Origin: Planctomycetaceae bacterium
GTDB taxonomy: Bacteria > Planctomycetota > Planctomycetia > Pirellulales > PNKZ01
Direction: 5' to 3'
DNA length: 64,000 nt
Assembly: GCA_016793115.1 (NCBI GenBank)
Contig: JAEUIN010000031.1
Span: forward strand, 1-64,000
Shown one piece after another: positions 8,872-17,747 of this stretch (position 1 is the stretch's first letter; every line of letters starts with the position of its first letter). The notes beneath the pieces were generated by a model. That model did no database searches. It was not told the origin of the DNA and worked only from the letters and a program-made list of their open reading frames with translations. The position numbers and the translations under genes are program-made.

Positions 8872-9405
8872 TTACGCCGCTCGCTTCCCTTTGGCGCCGG
8901 CGAGCTTGGCGATTTCCTCGTGGCCGACGGAGCGCAACACGGTCGCGTCGCCGGCCGGTTCCTCGAGGAGGACCGTGGTCGTTTCGTGCAGCATCCGCGG
9001 CACGTAGAACCAAGCCTTGGCGAGCGATTCACGGTCTTGGTCGGCCGAGATCAGAATCAGATCTTGCCGGGCCAGGGCATTGGCCGTGCGCGCCAAGGCC
9101 GAGAACGGGTCGCCGGGAACCAAGCGGATTTTCGCCCCGGTGGTCGCCAGCAAGGAATGGGCAGCCTTCAGGGGGAGACCCGGGCCGTCGCCGTTTTGGC
9201 GGGCTTCGAACAAGTCGATGCCGGTGTAAGCCGTGTCTTCGGTCGGAGGACAAAGCTCGAGCATCCGCAGCGTCCGCTGGGCTTGCCCGACACCGACCTC
9301 GGTGATTCTCCGCAAAGGCTTACTGCGCAATAACTTATAGAGCGACCGATATTGTTTCGGTTGCGAGAAGTACGCGAGGTACAGCGAGCGAAGTCGACCT
9401 GCCAT
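8872..9405 (-). CDS. Class I SAM-methyltransferase-like protein
   Basis: A 177-residue protein beginning MAGRLRSLYLAYFSQPKQY. The segment ITEVGVGQAQRTLRML looks like the glycine-rich SAM-binding motif I, and YTGIDLFEAR like the acidic strand 2 end. DLILISADQDRESL fits a later Rossmann strand. It is short for a full methyltransferase and lacks an obvious catalytic motif, so it may bind a nucleotide or act as a truncated relative. It is on the same strand as the GT-B-like gene and could be the first gene of that group. Confidence 0.5.
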   Translation of the reverse strand: MAGRLRSLYLAYFSQPKQYRSLYKLLRSKPLRRITEVGVGQAQRTLRMLELCPPTEDTAYTGIDLFEARQNGDGPGLPLKAAHSLLATTGAKIRLVPGDPFSALARTANALARQDLILISADQDRESLAKAWFYVPRMLHETTTVLLEEPAGDATVLRSVGHEEIAKLAGAKGKRAA

Positions 9406-9629
9406 TGTAGAGGCTACGAGCGAAAAGGGCGTGGGGGCGGACGACCGCCTGTGAAGCGATCCCTCGCTTCGCGCGTCCGCCTAAGAGATTGCATCGGCAC
9501 GCCGAGGCCTCACCTGCGAGGAAATCACCTCGTAACGATTGCGCAAGCCCGGCTAAATCTTCCATCCGCCGCAGGTCGATAGCTGAGGTAGAGTTGTCGG
9601 GGGTAACTATGATTGGGGAACGCGAAACG

Positions 9630-10097
9630 ATGAACGCCTCAGGCGGGACGGCCCAGCGACGTCTATCGCTCGCCTTCGCCGTCGTGCTGGCGTCCGCTTC
9701 GTTCGCCGCCGCTTCGCCGCCGTCGTTTACGCCGCTGCCGTTTCATCCATTCGGCCCGCCGACGCAACTCATCCCCGACGGCGCAACGGTGCCGTTCAAT
9801 CCGATCAAGCCGATCTCACCCCACCCGCCGTTGTTTATGATGCCGATCACGCCGTTCGGCCATCTCGGGCAAAACTACGGCGCGCTCGGCGGCACGCTGG
9901 AGATCGATCAGCGGCAAGCGCTTGATACTCCGGAAACGCTCGATCACCGCCGCGCGATTCCGTCGAAACGGACCGGCCAGGGCAGTCCGACGGCGACGAC
10001 ATCGGCCGCGTCCGGGCGCTCCAGCGCCGGCGGCAGCAGCCGCACGACGGCCGGCTCGCGGTCGACGCCCGACTACCGACGGCCGCTCGGCTGGTAA
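9630..10097 (+). CDS. Secreted Pro/Ser-rich hypothetical protein
   Basis: A 155-residue protein with a Sec signal peptide: a basic n-region (AQRRLS), a hydrophobic core LAFAVVLASASFAA, and a small-residue cleavage site near ASP. The mature part is Pro-rich (PLPFHPFGPPTQ), then Ser/Thr/Gly-rich, ending RRPLGW. No family is recognised. The ATG at 9630 follows GGGGA at a reasonable distance; an in-frame ATG at 9609 is equally possible. It converges on the M24 peptidase gene. Confidence 0.55.
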   Translation: MNASGGTAQRRLSLAFAVVLASASFAAASPPSFTPLPFHPFGPPTQLIPDGATVPFNPIKPISPHPPLFMMPITPFGHLGQNYGALGGTLEIDQRQALDTPETLDHRRAIPSKRTGQGSPTATTSAASGRSSAGGSSRTTAGSRSTPDYRRPLGW

Positions 10098-10129
10098 GAA
10101 AGCCGAAGTTCCCATTCCGCGACGGGAGC

Positions 10130-11254
10130 TTAAACCAACTCCAACGGGAAATCGCTCAGCAGCTCGACTCCCGTTTCCGTCACGAGATAGTCGTTTTCCA
10201 AGCGGATGCCGCCGCGCAACTTTTCGCTGTAAAGACCTGGCTCGACCGTGAAAACGTCGCCGACTTCGAATGTGTCGTCCCAACTCGAATTGAGATGCGG
10301 GGCTTCGTGGGGAAACAAGCCGATGCCGTGGCCGAGGTGATGGCCAAACGTCGTCCCGGGGTACGAATCGAGGTGTTGCTTGACCTTGGTGAAGAAGTCG
10401 CGGCAACTCGCGCCGGGCTTCACCGTTTCCATGACCATCGGAAACACTTCGGCAATGTGCTTTTGCACGGCGAGTTGCTCGGCCGTCGGTTTGCCGTCGA
10501 CCGCGATCGCGCGACAATTATCGGCGAAGTAGCCGCGGAAGGCCGGCCCGAGATCGAGCACGTACAGTTCGCCGGCTTCGATCTTCCGAGGCCGCGGCGG
10601 TCCGCCCGGCACGCCGCACGCGTAGTCGTTCCCCGTGCCCGTCAGCATCTCGCCCAGGTATTCCACCGCCGTGGCCTGCAGCGCGTTGAACATCTCCAGT
10701 TCGCTCAAACCCGGCTTCATAATCTCGCGGGCCTTCGCATACATCGCGCCGGTGGCGCCGATGGCATGCTTGATGCGCGCCAACTCGTCGGCATCTTTAC
10801 GGCGGCGCAGATGAAACAGCGACGGCTCGATGTCGATCAGATCGACCGGATGCTCCAAGTCGTCGATCGAGCGCTGCGTGAAATGCAGCGGGCAACAAGA
10901 GTACTCCACGCCGATGCGGCGCGGTCGGCCGTTTCCCTCCAACGCCTTCTTCAGCGCGGTTGCGGCGGCCTGCCGCTGGTCGTTGCGCAGCGTGCATAGC
11001 CATTGGGCTTCGTAGGTGACGACCGTATCGGCCGCATGAACCTTGGGAGCCTCGTTCGGCGCGACGAGCGTGCATGAGCCGTCTTTCCAGAGAGCCGCCA
11101 TCGGCTCGTACACCCAACCGAAGCGCGGGCCGGTCAACCACTGCACATGCTCCGTTTTGGCGACGACGACCACGTCGAGATCGCGCTTCCGCATCTCCAC
11201 TTGCAAACGTTGTTGACGGTGACGACACGCGGCGACGTCGATATCAAAAGCCAT
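10130..11254 (-). CDS. M24 family metallopeptidase (Xaa-Pro aminopeptidase/creatinase type)
   Basis: A 374-residue pita-bread-fold enzyme. The N-terminal creatinase-like domain (about 1-150) is followed by the catalytic domain with all five metal ligands: D234 and D245 in LDLGPAFRGYFADN, H309 in GHHLGHGIG, E338 in TVEPGLY and E353 in RLENDY. It probably removes an N-terminal residue before proline or cleaves a small amide; the family does not decide the substrate. No signal peptide is present. Only about 70 bases separate it from the upstream epoxide hydrolase on the same strand, but that gene's direction would make this the downstream gene of a possible pair. Confidence 0.88.
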   Translation of the reverse strand: MAFDIDVAACRHRQQRLQVEMRKRDLDVVVVAKTEHVQWLTGPRFGWVYEPMAALWKDGSCTLVAPNEAPKVHAADTVVTYEAQWLCTLRNDQRQAAATALKKALEGNGRPRRIGVEYSCCPLHFTQRSIDDLEHPVDLIDIEPSLFHLRRRKDADELARIKHAIGATGAMYAKAREIMKPGLSELEMFNALQATAVEYLGEMLTGTGNDYACGVPGGPPRPRKIEAGELYVLDLGPAFRGYFADNCRAIAVDGKPTAEQLAVQKHIAEVFPMVMETVKPGASCRDFFTKVKQHLDSYPGTTFGHHLGHGIGLFPHEAPHLNSSWDDTFEVGDVFTVEPGLYSEKLRGGIRLENDYLVTETGVELLSDFPLELV

Positions 11255-11323
11255 GATCGGTGCAGGTTTCCCATTCGGTGGTCAAAGTTGCTCGATATCC
11301 GGCGATTCTAGAAAACGCCGGTC

Positions 11324-12568
11324 TCACTCGCCATCCGCGTTGCGGACTTGGGCGAAGAACTTCCGGATGTCGCCGACGAGCAGTTCCGGCTGTTCCATCG
11401 CCGCGAAGTGGCCGCCGCGCGGCATTTCCGTCCAATGGACGAGCGGATAGCGGGCCTCGGCCCATTTCCGCGGCGGCACGCCGATCTCCTTAGGAAACAT
11501 CGCGACGCCGATCGGCACGCGCACCTGCTTGCCGGCCCCGCCGGCGACGGAACCGCGCTCGAAATAAATACGCGCGGCCGAAGCCGGCGTCTCGGTCACC
11601 CAATACACCATGACGTTGGTGAGCAGTTCATCTTTCGTGAAGCTGTTGTCGAGATCGCCGCCATGATCGCTCCAAGCCCAAAACTTGTCGACGATCCAGG
11701 CCGCGAGCCCCGCCGGCGAATCGTTGAGCGCATAGCCGATCGTCTGCGGCCGCGACCCTTGAATGGCGCCGTAACCGAAATGCTGCTCGAGCTCTTTGCG
11801 CCGCGCTTCGTAGCGCTCGCGCTCCGCCGTCGTCACGCCCTGCCATGGGTCGTCGATCTGCGGAATTCCGGAGCCGAGAAACGTGATGTGCGCACCGACG
11901 ACATGTTGCGAGTCGTTGTTCGCCAGCCAAGTCGAAACGCCGGACCCCCAATCGCCCCCTTGCGCGCCGTATTTTTCGTAGCCCAAGCGGGCCATCAGTT
12001 CGCGAATCGCCGCCGCCATCCGCGCACTACTCCATCCGGCGACCTTCGGCTTGCCGGAAAATCCAAAGCCGGGGAGCGACGGACAAACGACATGGAAGGC
12101 GTCTTCCGCGCGCCCGCCGTGCGTTGTCGGGTCGGTCAGCGGTCCGATAATCTTCAGAAACTCGACGACCGACCCGGGCCAGCCGTGCGTGATCACCAGC
12201 GGCAGCGCGCCGGCGTGCTTCGAGCGAATGTGCCAAAAGTGGAGATCGACGCCGTCGATCGTCGTGACGAACTGCGGAATCGCGTTGAGTTTACGTTCCT
12301 CCGCTCGCCAGTCGTACTTCGTTCGCCAATGGTCGACGAGTTCCTTCATGTACGCCAACTCGACGCCGTAGCCCCAACCGGCGCCCTCAATTTCATCCGG
12401 CCACCGAGTTCGCTCCAATCGAGACTGCAAATCGACGAGCACATCGTCGGGCACGGCGATGCGAAATGGGCGAATCTCGGCGGAGTCGGCCGCACACGCT
12501 GCGCCGGCCGACGCCGTGAGGACCACGATCGCGAACGCGCAACCGATCGTCGATATGAAGCTACGCAT
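11324..12568 (-). CDS. Secreted epoxide hydrolase (EHN-type alpha/beta hydrolase)
   Basis: A 414-residue alpha/beta hydrolase with a signal peptide (hydrophobic core FAIVVLTASAGAACA, residues 12-26). The epoxide hydrolase N-terminal domain runs from IRPFRIAVPDDVL to about residue 115. The oxyanion motif HGWPGS is at 128-133, the nucleophile D206 sits in GGDWGS, and the catalytic His in RGGHFAAMEQPE is H387. These match microsomal-type epoxide hydrolases. The ATG at 12568 follows GGAGAG and is the only start giving a signal peptide; the frame stays open far upstream only as a shadow of the molybdopterin gene. It likely acts in the periplasm on epoxides or related substrates. Confidence 0.85.
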   Translation of the reverse strand: MRSFISTIGCAFAIVVLTASAGAACAADSAEIRPFRIAVPDDVLVDLQSRLERTRWPDEIEGAGWGYGVELAYMKELVDHWRTKYDWRAEERKLNAIPQFVTTIDGVDLHFWHIRSKHAGALPLVITHGWPGSVVEFLKIIGPLTDPTTHGGRAEDAFHVVCPSLPGFGFSGKPKVAGWSSARMAAAIRELMARLGYEKYGAQGGDWGSGVSTWLANNDSQHVVGAHITFLGSGIPQIDDPWQGVTTAERERYEARRKELEQHFGYGAIQGSRPQTIGYALNDSPAGLAAWIVDKFWAWSDHGGDLDNSFTKDELLTNVMVYWVTETPASAARIYFERGSVAGGAGKQVRVPIGVAMFPKEIGVPPRKWAEARYPLVHWTEMPRGGHFAAMEQPELLVGDIRKFFAQVRNADGE

Positions 12569-12736
12569 GACGACTCTCCGCCTGAAACCACGGTGACTTG
12601 AAGCGCCATCAACATCGCGCGCCGCGAGGCCCCAGTCAAAGCGGCGTTCCATATGTTCCCGCCCTCGCCCAGCGCGGTACACTGAAGTTTCACGCCCGTT
12701 TCGACAAGCCCTTTCGGTTTCGACGCACGCACGATC

Positions 12737-15100
12737 ATGAAGAAGCGAAATCACGGCGGCGGCTGGCAAGCCATCTTCTACACCTGGCGCAAGGCTCGCG
12801 AATCGAGCGGCTGGAAGTTGTGGAAGTTCTGGAATGCGATGCGCTCGAAGAACGCTTGCAAGACCTGCGCGCTCGGCATGGGCGGCCAAGCCGGCGGCAT
12901 GGTCAACGAAAGCGGGCACTTTCCCGAAGTCTGCAAAAAGAGCCTGCAGGCCATGGCGTCGGACATGCAGGGGTCGATCAAGCCGGATTTCTGGTCGACC
13001 TACAGTGTGGCGCAGTTGCAAGCCTTCAGCCCGCGCGAGTTGGAGTATTGCGGCCGACTCGTGCAACCGGTCTTGCATCGGCACGGCGCGCAGTACTACG
13101 AGCCGATCTCTTGGGACGACGCCATGACACGGATCGTCGAGAAGCTCCGCGCCACACAGCCCGACGAATCGTTTTGGTATTTCAGCGGCCGTAGCTCGAA
13201 TGAAGCCGGCTTTCTCTTGCAGTTGTTCGCCCGCGTCTACGGCACAAACAACGTCAACAACTGCAGCTACTATTGCCACCAAGCCTCGGGCGTAGGGCTC
13301 TCCAACGTGCTCGGCTCGGGCGTCGGCACGATCCAGTTGCACGATCTTGAGCAGTGCGACTTGATGTTCCTCATCGGCGGCAACCCGGCCAGCAACCACC
13401 CGCGGATGATGACCACGCTCAAGGAAATGCGCAAGCGCGACGCCGAAATCATCGTCGTCAATCCGATCGTCGAAACGGGCCTTGTGAACTTCCGTGTGCC
13501 GAGCGATCCCATCAGCATGCTCTTCGGCACGAAGATCGCCACGCTCTACGTGCAGCCGCACATCGGCGGCGACTTGGCCATGGTGACCGGCATCGCCAAG
13601 CGCATCTTGGAAATGGATGCGATCGATCGACCGTTTCTCGAAACCTATTGCGAAGGGTGGCCGGAGCTCGAAGCGCAGCTCCGCGACACGCCCTGGGACG
13701 AAATCATCGCCAAGTCGGGCGTCGCCAAGGAGCAGATCGACGACATGGCCGAGCGCTACGCCAAGGCGAAGCACGTCGTCTTCTCCTGGACGATGGGGAT
13801 CACCCACCATGTGCACGGCGTCCGGAATGTTGAAGCCATCGCCAACCTCGCGCTCATGCGCGGCATGGTCGGCAAGCCGGGCGCCGGCCTCATGCCGATT
13901 CGCGGCCACTCAAATGTGCAAGGCATCGGCAGCGTCGGCGTGACCCCGAAACTCAAAGACGCGATCTTCGCGCGGCTGCAGTCGCACTTCAACATTCAGC
14001 TTCCCACGACCGCCGGCCTCGACACGATGGGCTGCATGGAGGCGGCCGATCAAGGGCGCATGCGGGCAGCGTTTTGCCTCGGCGGCAACCTATTCGGCTC
14101 CAACCCCGACGCCACCTACGCCGCGCAAGCGCTCCGCGGGCTCGATCTGCTCGTCTATATGAGCACGACTCTCAACACGGGCCACGCCCACGGGCTCGCC
14201 GGCGGCGACACGATCATCTTGCCGGTGCTCGCCCGCGACGAAGAGCCGCAGCCGACGACGCAGGAATCGATGTTCAGCTACATTCGTATGAGCGACGGCG
14301 GCCCGCGCCGCCACGAAGGCCCGCGGAGCGAGATCGAAATCATCGCCGAGATGGCGCAAGGCGTGCTCGGGCAAGACGCCACCGGCCCGATCGACTGGCG
14401 CGCCATGCGCGACACGCGCCGCATCCGCGAGACGATCGCCGCAGTCGTTCCAGGGTTCGACGACATGAAGCGGATTGACGACACGAAGCAAGAATTCCAG
14501 ATCGGCGGCCGCACGTTTCACACACCGAAGTTTCCCACGCCGAGCGGTAAAGCCCTGCTCAAGACGCACGACCTGCCGGAACTCGCCGGCGGCGACTTGC
14601 ATGACCCCGAAGTCGGCCAGCTCCGCATGATGACGATCCGCAGCGAAGGGCAGTTCAACACGGTCGTCTACGAAGACTACGACCTCTACCGCGGCATGGA
14701 CCGGCGCGACATCATCGCCATGCACCCCGACGACATCGCCCGCCTCGGCCTCAAAGCCGACCACCGCTGCCACATCTGGAACGAAGCCGGGCAAATGAAC
14801 AACGTGATCGTCCGCGCCTTCACGGAAATCCGCCCCGGCAACGCCTTCATGTATTGCCCCGAAGCCAATGTCTTGGTGCCGCGATCGAGCGATCCGTCGT
14901 CGAAAACTCCGGCGTTCAAATGCGTGTTGATCAATGTGGTCCCGGCCGAAGGCTCGAAGCCGGAAGCCTATGTCGAGCCGTTCACGCTCTTGAGCACCTA
15001 CAACAACGGCAAGGCCGAAATCGCCGGCACGGCGAACGGCCGCATGGCCGAGCGCACGCCCGGCGACGGCACCATCCATGCGAAACAGAATGCTTGCTGA
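12737..15100 (+). CDS. YdeP-family molybdopterin oxidoreductase, alpha subunit (FdhF-like)
   Basis: A 787-residue protein of the FdhF/YdeP group (TIGR01701-like). It opens with C41-x2-C44 in KNACKTCALGMGG and a further C66. Motifs follow of the Mo-bis-MGD fold: NNCSYYCHQASGVGL, LFLIGGNPASNHPRM, ALMRGMVGKPGAGLMPIRG and AFCLGGNLFGSNPD, and then a C-terminal dinucleotide-binding domain with IAMHPDDIARLGLK. No Tat signal is seen, so it is probably cytoplasmic. No partner electron-transfer subunit or cofactor gene is adjacent. Members of the family are linked to acid resistance in E. coli, but the physiological substrate is not settled. It is divergent from the epoxide hydrolase. Confidence 0.88.
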   Translation: MKKRNHGGGWQAIFYTWRKARESSGWKLWKFWNAMRSKNACKTCALGMGGQAGGMVNESGHFPEVCKKSLQAMASDMQGSIKPDFWSTYSVAQLQAFSPRELEYCGRLVQPVLHRHGAQYYEPISWDDAMTRIVEKLRATQPDESFWYFSGRSSNEAGFLLQLFARVYGTNNVNNCSYYCHQASGVGLSNVLGSGVGTIQLHDLEQCDLMFLIGGNPASNHPRMMTTLKEMRKRDAEIIVVNPIVETGLVNFRVPSDPISMLFGTKIATLYVQPHIGGDLAMVTGIAKRILEMDAIDRPFLETYCEGWPELEAQLRDTPWDEIIAKSGVAKEQIDDMAERYAKAKHVVFSWTMGITHHVHGVRNVEAIANLALMRGMVGKPGAGLMPIRGHSNVQGIGSVGVTPKLKDAIFARLQSHFNIQLPTTAGLDTMGCMEAADQGRMRAAFCLGGNLFGSNPDATYAAQALRGLDLLVYMSTTLNTGHAHGLAGGDTIILPVLARDEEPQPTTQESMFSYIRMSDGGPRRHEGPRSEIEIIAEMAQGVLGQDATGPIDWRAMRDTRRIRETIAAVVPGFDDMKRIDDTKQEFQIGGRTFHTPKFPTPSGKALLKTHDLPELAGGDLHDPEVGQLRMMTIRSEGQFNTVVYEDYDLYRGMDRRDIIAMHPDDIARLGLKADHRCHIWNEAGQMNNVIVRAFTEIRPGNAFMYCPEANVLVPRSSDPSSKTPAFKCVLINVVPAEGSKPEAYVEPFTLLSTYNNGKAEIAGTANGRMAERTPGDGTIHAKQNAC

Positions 15101-15212
15101 GTCCTCCCGTCGTTCCCCCCGACAGATTCTTTGCGTTTTCGCTTGGCGCGCGCTAGCATGACGAGCGCCCTTTCCGCCGTGTGCGTCGTCTGGTACCCGC
15201 ATCCTCGCTTGC

Positions 15213-15217
15213 AGGAG
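15213..15217 (+). promoter_or_regulatory. Ribosome binding site AGGAG deciding the start at 15225
   Basis: AGGAG is 7 bases before the ATG at 15225 but only 1 base before the ATG at 15219, so the second ATG is the better start. Confidence 0.6.
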
Positions 15218-15224
15218 CATGGCC

Positions 15225-16784
15225 ATGGACCGCCGCGATCGTCGTGAGTTTTTGGCCGAAATCGGCCGTGGAATGTTGATCGCCGGCCTCGGCTACGGCA
15301 CGGCGCTCGATCTGGAACTCGTGCCCGCTTTCGCCGGCGAGACATCCGAGCCTGGGGCGCAGCCGTTGCGGTTCGGCCCGCGCGAAGCGCTCGTTGAGTT
15401 TCTGCAAGAGACTCCGGTCGAGAAACTGCTCCCGCAACTCGTCGCCAAGCTCAACTCCGGCACCGAGTTGAAAGAACTCGTCGCCGCCGGCGCGCTGGCC
15501 AATGCCCGCACCTTCGGCGGTGAAGACTACGTCGGCTTCCACACCTTCATGGCCATGTCGCCGGCCTGGCACATGACCGCGGAGTTGCCCGCCGAGCGCC
15601 GCGCTTTGCCGGTCCTCAAGGTGCTCTATCGCAACTCCAAGCGTTTGCATGAGCAGGGGGGCCGCAAGAATGAAGTCTTGCACAGCGTCGTCGCGCCCGA
15701 GGGCCGACCGGCCGACGCCGGCGAGCGAGCTCGCGAAGCCGTGCGCAAGGTCGATCTCGTCGCCGCCGAGCGAGCTCTCGCCTCGGCCGACGAAGCCGAC
15801 GCCGCCTTCAACGCCTTGCTCCATGTCGTGGAAGACGGCGTCGACGTGCATCGCATCGTCCTCGCCTCGCGCACCTACGACATGCTCTCGCTCGTCGGCC
15901 GCGAACACGCGCAGGCCATGCTCCGTCAATCCATTCACTACTGCGTCAAGGAAGAGCGCCGCAACGGAGCCCGCATTCCGGAAGTACGAACGCTGCTGCC
16001 GCAACTGCTCGACCGGCACAAGCTCGCCCGCCGCAAGGCGGGCACAATGGCCGGCAGCGACGCCTGGATCGAAGACCTGAGCAAGACGATCTTCACCGCG
16101 AAACCGGCCGAAGCCGCGGGCGCGGTCGCCGAAGCGCTCGCCGCCGGCTTCGTGCCCGACGACGTCGGCCGCGCGATCACGCTCGCCACGAATCAGTTGA
16201 TCCTCCGCGACGCCGGACGCTCCGGCAAACAGATCCAAGCCGGGAAACCGGCCGGCAGCGTTCACGGCGACTCCATCGGCGTGCACGCCTGCGACACGAC
16301 CCATGCCTGGCGCAGCATGGCCGCGGCGGCTGACGATCGCAACCGGGCCGCCTGCCTGATCCTGGCCGGTTATCAAGCGGCCCTCGATCGCACCGAGCGC
16401 GGCGGCGACTTCCTCAATTGGCAACCGCGGCCGACCGACGAAGTGCTCAAGAAAGTTAGCGCGAACGACGCCGAAAGCCTACTCCGGCAACTCGACGGCG
16501 CAATCCGCGACAACGACCAAGAGCGGGCCTGCGCCGTCACCGCGCGGATCGGGCAGTTGGGCTACGCCCCGCGTCCGGTGTTCGACCTCTTGCTGAAATA
16601 CGCCTGCAGCGAAGAGGGCGCGCTGCATGCCGAGAAGTTCTATCGCACCTCGAGCGACGGCTTCGCCGACGCCCGAGCGCCCCACAAGTGGCGGCATCTC
16701 ATCGCTCTAGCTCGCGTCACGGCGAGCGAAGCCAATCAGCCGGCCGCCGGCTACGCCGAAGCCTGCGAGTTGCTGGGCGTTTGA
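15225..16784 (+). CDS. Tat-exported planctomycete hypothetical protein
   Basis: A 519-residue protein with a twin-arginine-type N-terminus, MDRRDRREFLAEIGRG followed by a hydrophobic stretch (MLIAGLGYGTALDL), suggesting folded export. The mature part is helical and has His-rich patches (GFHTFMAMSPAWHM, VHGDSIGVHACDTTHAW) that could bind metal or heme. The segment with ALPVLKVLYRNSKRLHEQGG looks conserved in planctomycetes from memory, but I assign no function. It lies directly after the YdeP-like gene on the same strand (about 125 bases), and a terminator-like hairpin follows it. Confidence 0.65.
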   Translation: MDRRDRREFLAEIGRGMLIAGLGYGTALDLELVPAFAGETSEPGAQPLRFGPREALVEFLQETPVEKLLPQLVAKLNSGTELKELVAAGALANARTFGGEDYVGFHTFMAMSPAWHMTAELPAERRALPVLKVLYRNSKRLHEQGGRKNEVLHSVVAPEGRPADAGERAREAVRKVDLVAAERALASADEADAAFNALLHVVEDGVDVHRIVLASRTYDMLSLVGREHAQAMLRQSIHYCVKEERRNGARIPEVRTLLPQLLDRHKLARRKAGTMAGSDAWIEDLSKTIFTAKPAEAAGAVAEALAAGFVPDDVGRAITLATNQLILRDAGRSGKQIQAGKPAGSVHGDSIGVHACDTTHAWRSMAAAADDRNRAACLILAGYQAALDRTERGGDFLNWQPRPTDEVLKKVSANDAESLLRQLDGAIRDNDQERACAVTARIGQLGYAPRPVFDLLLKYACSEEGALHAEKFYRTSSDGFADARAPHKWRHLIALARVTASEANQPAAGYAEACELLGV

Positions 16785-16826
16785 GCGTTTCGCCGCATCC
16801 GGCTACCATAGATTGCACCGCCTCCT

Positions 16827-16858
16827 AAGTCCCGGGCACGAAGGCGTTCCCGGGACTT
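16827..16858 (+). terminator. Hairpin AAGTCCCGGG/CCCGGGACTT with downstream T-run
   Basis: A perfect 10-bp stem (16827-16836 and 16849-16858) with a 12-base loop is followed by TTCCCTTTTT. It fits a Rho-independent terminator for the Tat-exported gene. Because it ends only 40 bases before the next ATG it could also sit in that gene's leader. Confidence 0.65.
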
Positions 16859-16898
16859 TCCCTTTTTGCATCGCCGCTCCACCGCCGAGAACTACACC

Positions 16899-17636
16899 AT
16901 GCGCTTCGCACCGCTGTTCGTCACGCTCGCGCTCTTTCTCGCCACTCTCGCCACGGCCCGCGCCGACGACGGTTTCCAACCGCTCTTCAACGGCAAAGAT
17001 TTCAGCGGCTGGGTCGTCCCCACCGGCGACAACGGCCACTGGAAAGTCGTCGACGGCGTGATCGACTACGACGCCCAAAGCGAAGCCGCGGGCGACAAGA
17101 ATCTTTGGACCGAAAAGGAATACGGCGACTTCATCCTTCGCTGCGAATGGCGCATCAAAGACACGCCGTACCTGAATCCGCGCATTCCGGTGCTCCGCTT
17201 CGACGGCAGCCACAAGCTCGGCCCCGACGGCAAGCCGATCACGCTCACCATGCCCGATAGCGACTCCGGCATCTATCTCCGCGCCACCCCCAAGGCGCAG
17301 GTCAACATCTGGTGCTGGCCGTGCGGCTCCGGCGAAGTGTACGGCTACCGCATGGATCAAACGCTGCCGCCCGAGGTCCGTGCCGGCGTCACGCCGAAGC
17401 TCCACGCGGATAACAATGTGGGCGAATGGAACAAGTTCGAAATCACGCTTCGCGGCACGAAGCTCTCCGTCGTGCTCAACGGACATCAAGTGCTCGAAAA
17501 CGCCGACTTGCCCGGCCTGCCGGCCCGCGGCAAGCTCGCCTTGCAGCACCACGGCGGCATGAAAGACGGCCAGTGGAACAGCCCGCCGTCGCTCGTGCAA
17601 TTCCGCAACATCGAGATCAAGGAACTCGCGCCGTGA
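16899..17636 (+). CDS. Secreted DUF1080 protein (3-keto-disaccharide hydrolase domain)
   Basis: A 245-residue secreted protein. The signal peptide MRFAPLFVTLALFLATLATARA is followed by the DUF1080 opening GFQPLFNGKDFSGW, and then by GHWKVVDGVID, YGDFILRCEWRIK, DSDSGIYLRA and GEWNKFEITLRGTKLSVVLNG, all typical of the concanavalin-like DUF1080 fold. Members are abundant in planctomycetes and are linked to glycan binding or hydrolysis. The ATG at 16899 begins the signal peptide; an earlier ATG at 16866 would add an unlikely prefix. No partner gene is adjacent. Confidence 0.88.
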   Translation: MRFAPLFVTLALFLATLATARADDGFQPLFNGKDFSGWVVPTGDNGHWKVVDGVIDYDAQSEAAGDKNLWTEKEYGDFILRCEWRIKDTPYLNPRIPVLRFDGSHKLGPDGKPITLTMPDSDSGIYLRATPKAQVNIWCWPCGSGEVYGYRMDQTLPPEVRAGVTPKLHADNNVGEWNKFEITLRGTKLSVVLNGHQVLENADLPGLPARGKLALQHHGGMKDGQWNSPPSLVQFRNIEIKELAP

Positions 17637-17662
17637 CCGAAAAGGGAGTGATAAACGATGAG

Positions 17663-17724
17663 TGATAAATGATAAATGGCCGCAACGAATCCGGATTTAC
17701 TCGTCCGTTCTTTATCATTTATCA
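17663..17724. repeat. 14-bp perfect inverted repeat upstream of the radical SAM gene
   Basis: TGATAAATGATAAA (17663-17676) and TTTATCATTTATCA (17711-17724) are exact reverse complements, 34 bases apart. A related GTGATAAACGATGA lies just before (from 17648). The AT-rich element stands out from the GC-rich background and ends 23 bases before the ATG at 17748. Confidence 0.7.
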
Positions 17725-17747
17725 AATATCACTGAGCGTTGCTTCGC

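Noticed and set aside
11348..12601. Plus-strand open frame of 417 codons opposite the epoxide hydrolase
   Set aside because: The hydrolase on the minus strand has catalytic motifs and a signal peptide; the plus frame has no domain.
12569..13909. Long N-terminal extension of the epoxide hydrolase frame
   Set aside because: It lies antisense to the molybdopterin gene, and a good ribosome site and signal peptide support the start at 12568.
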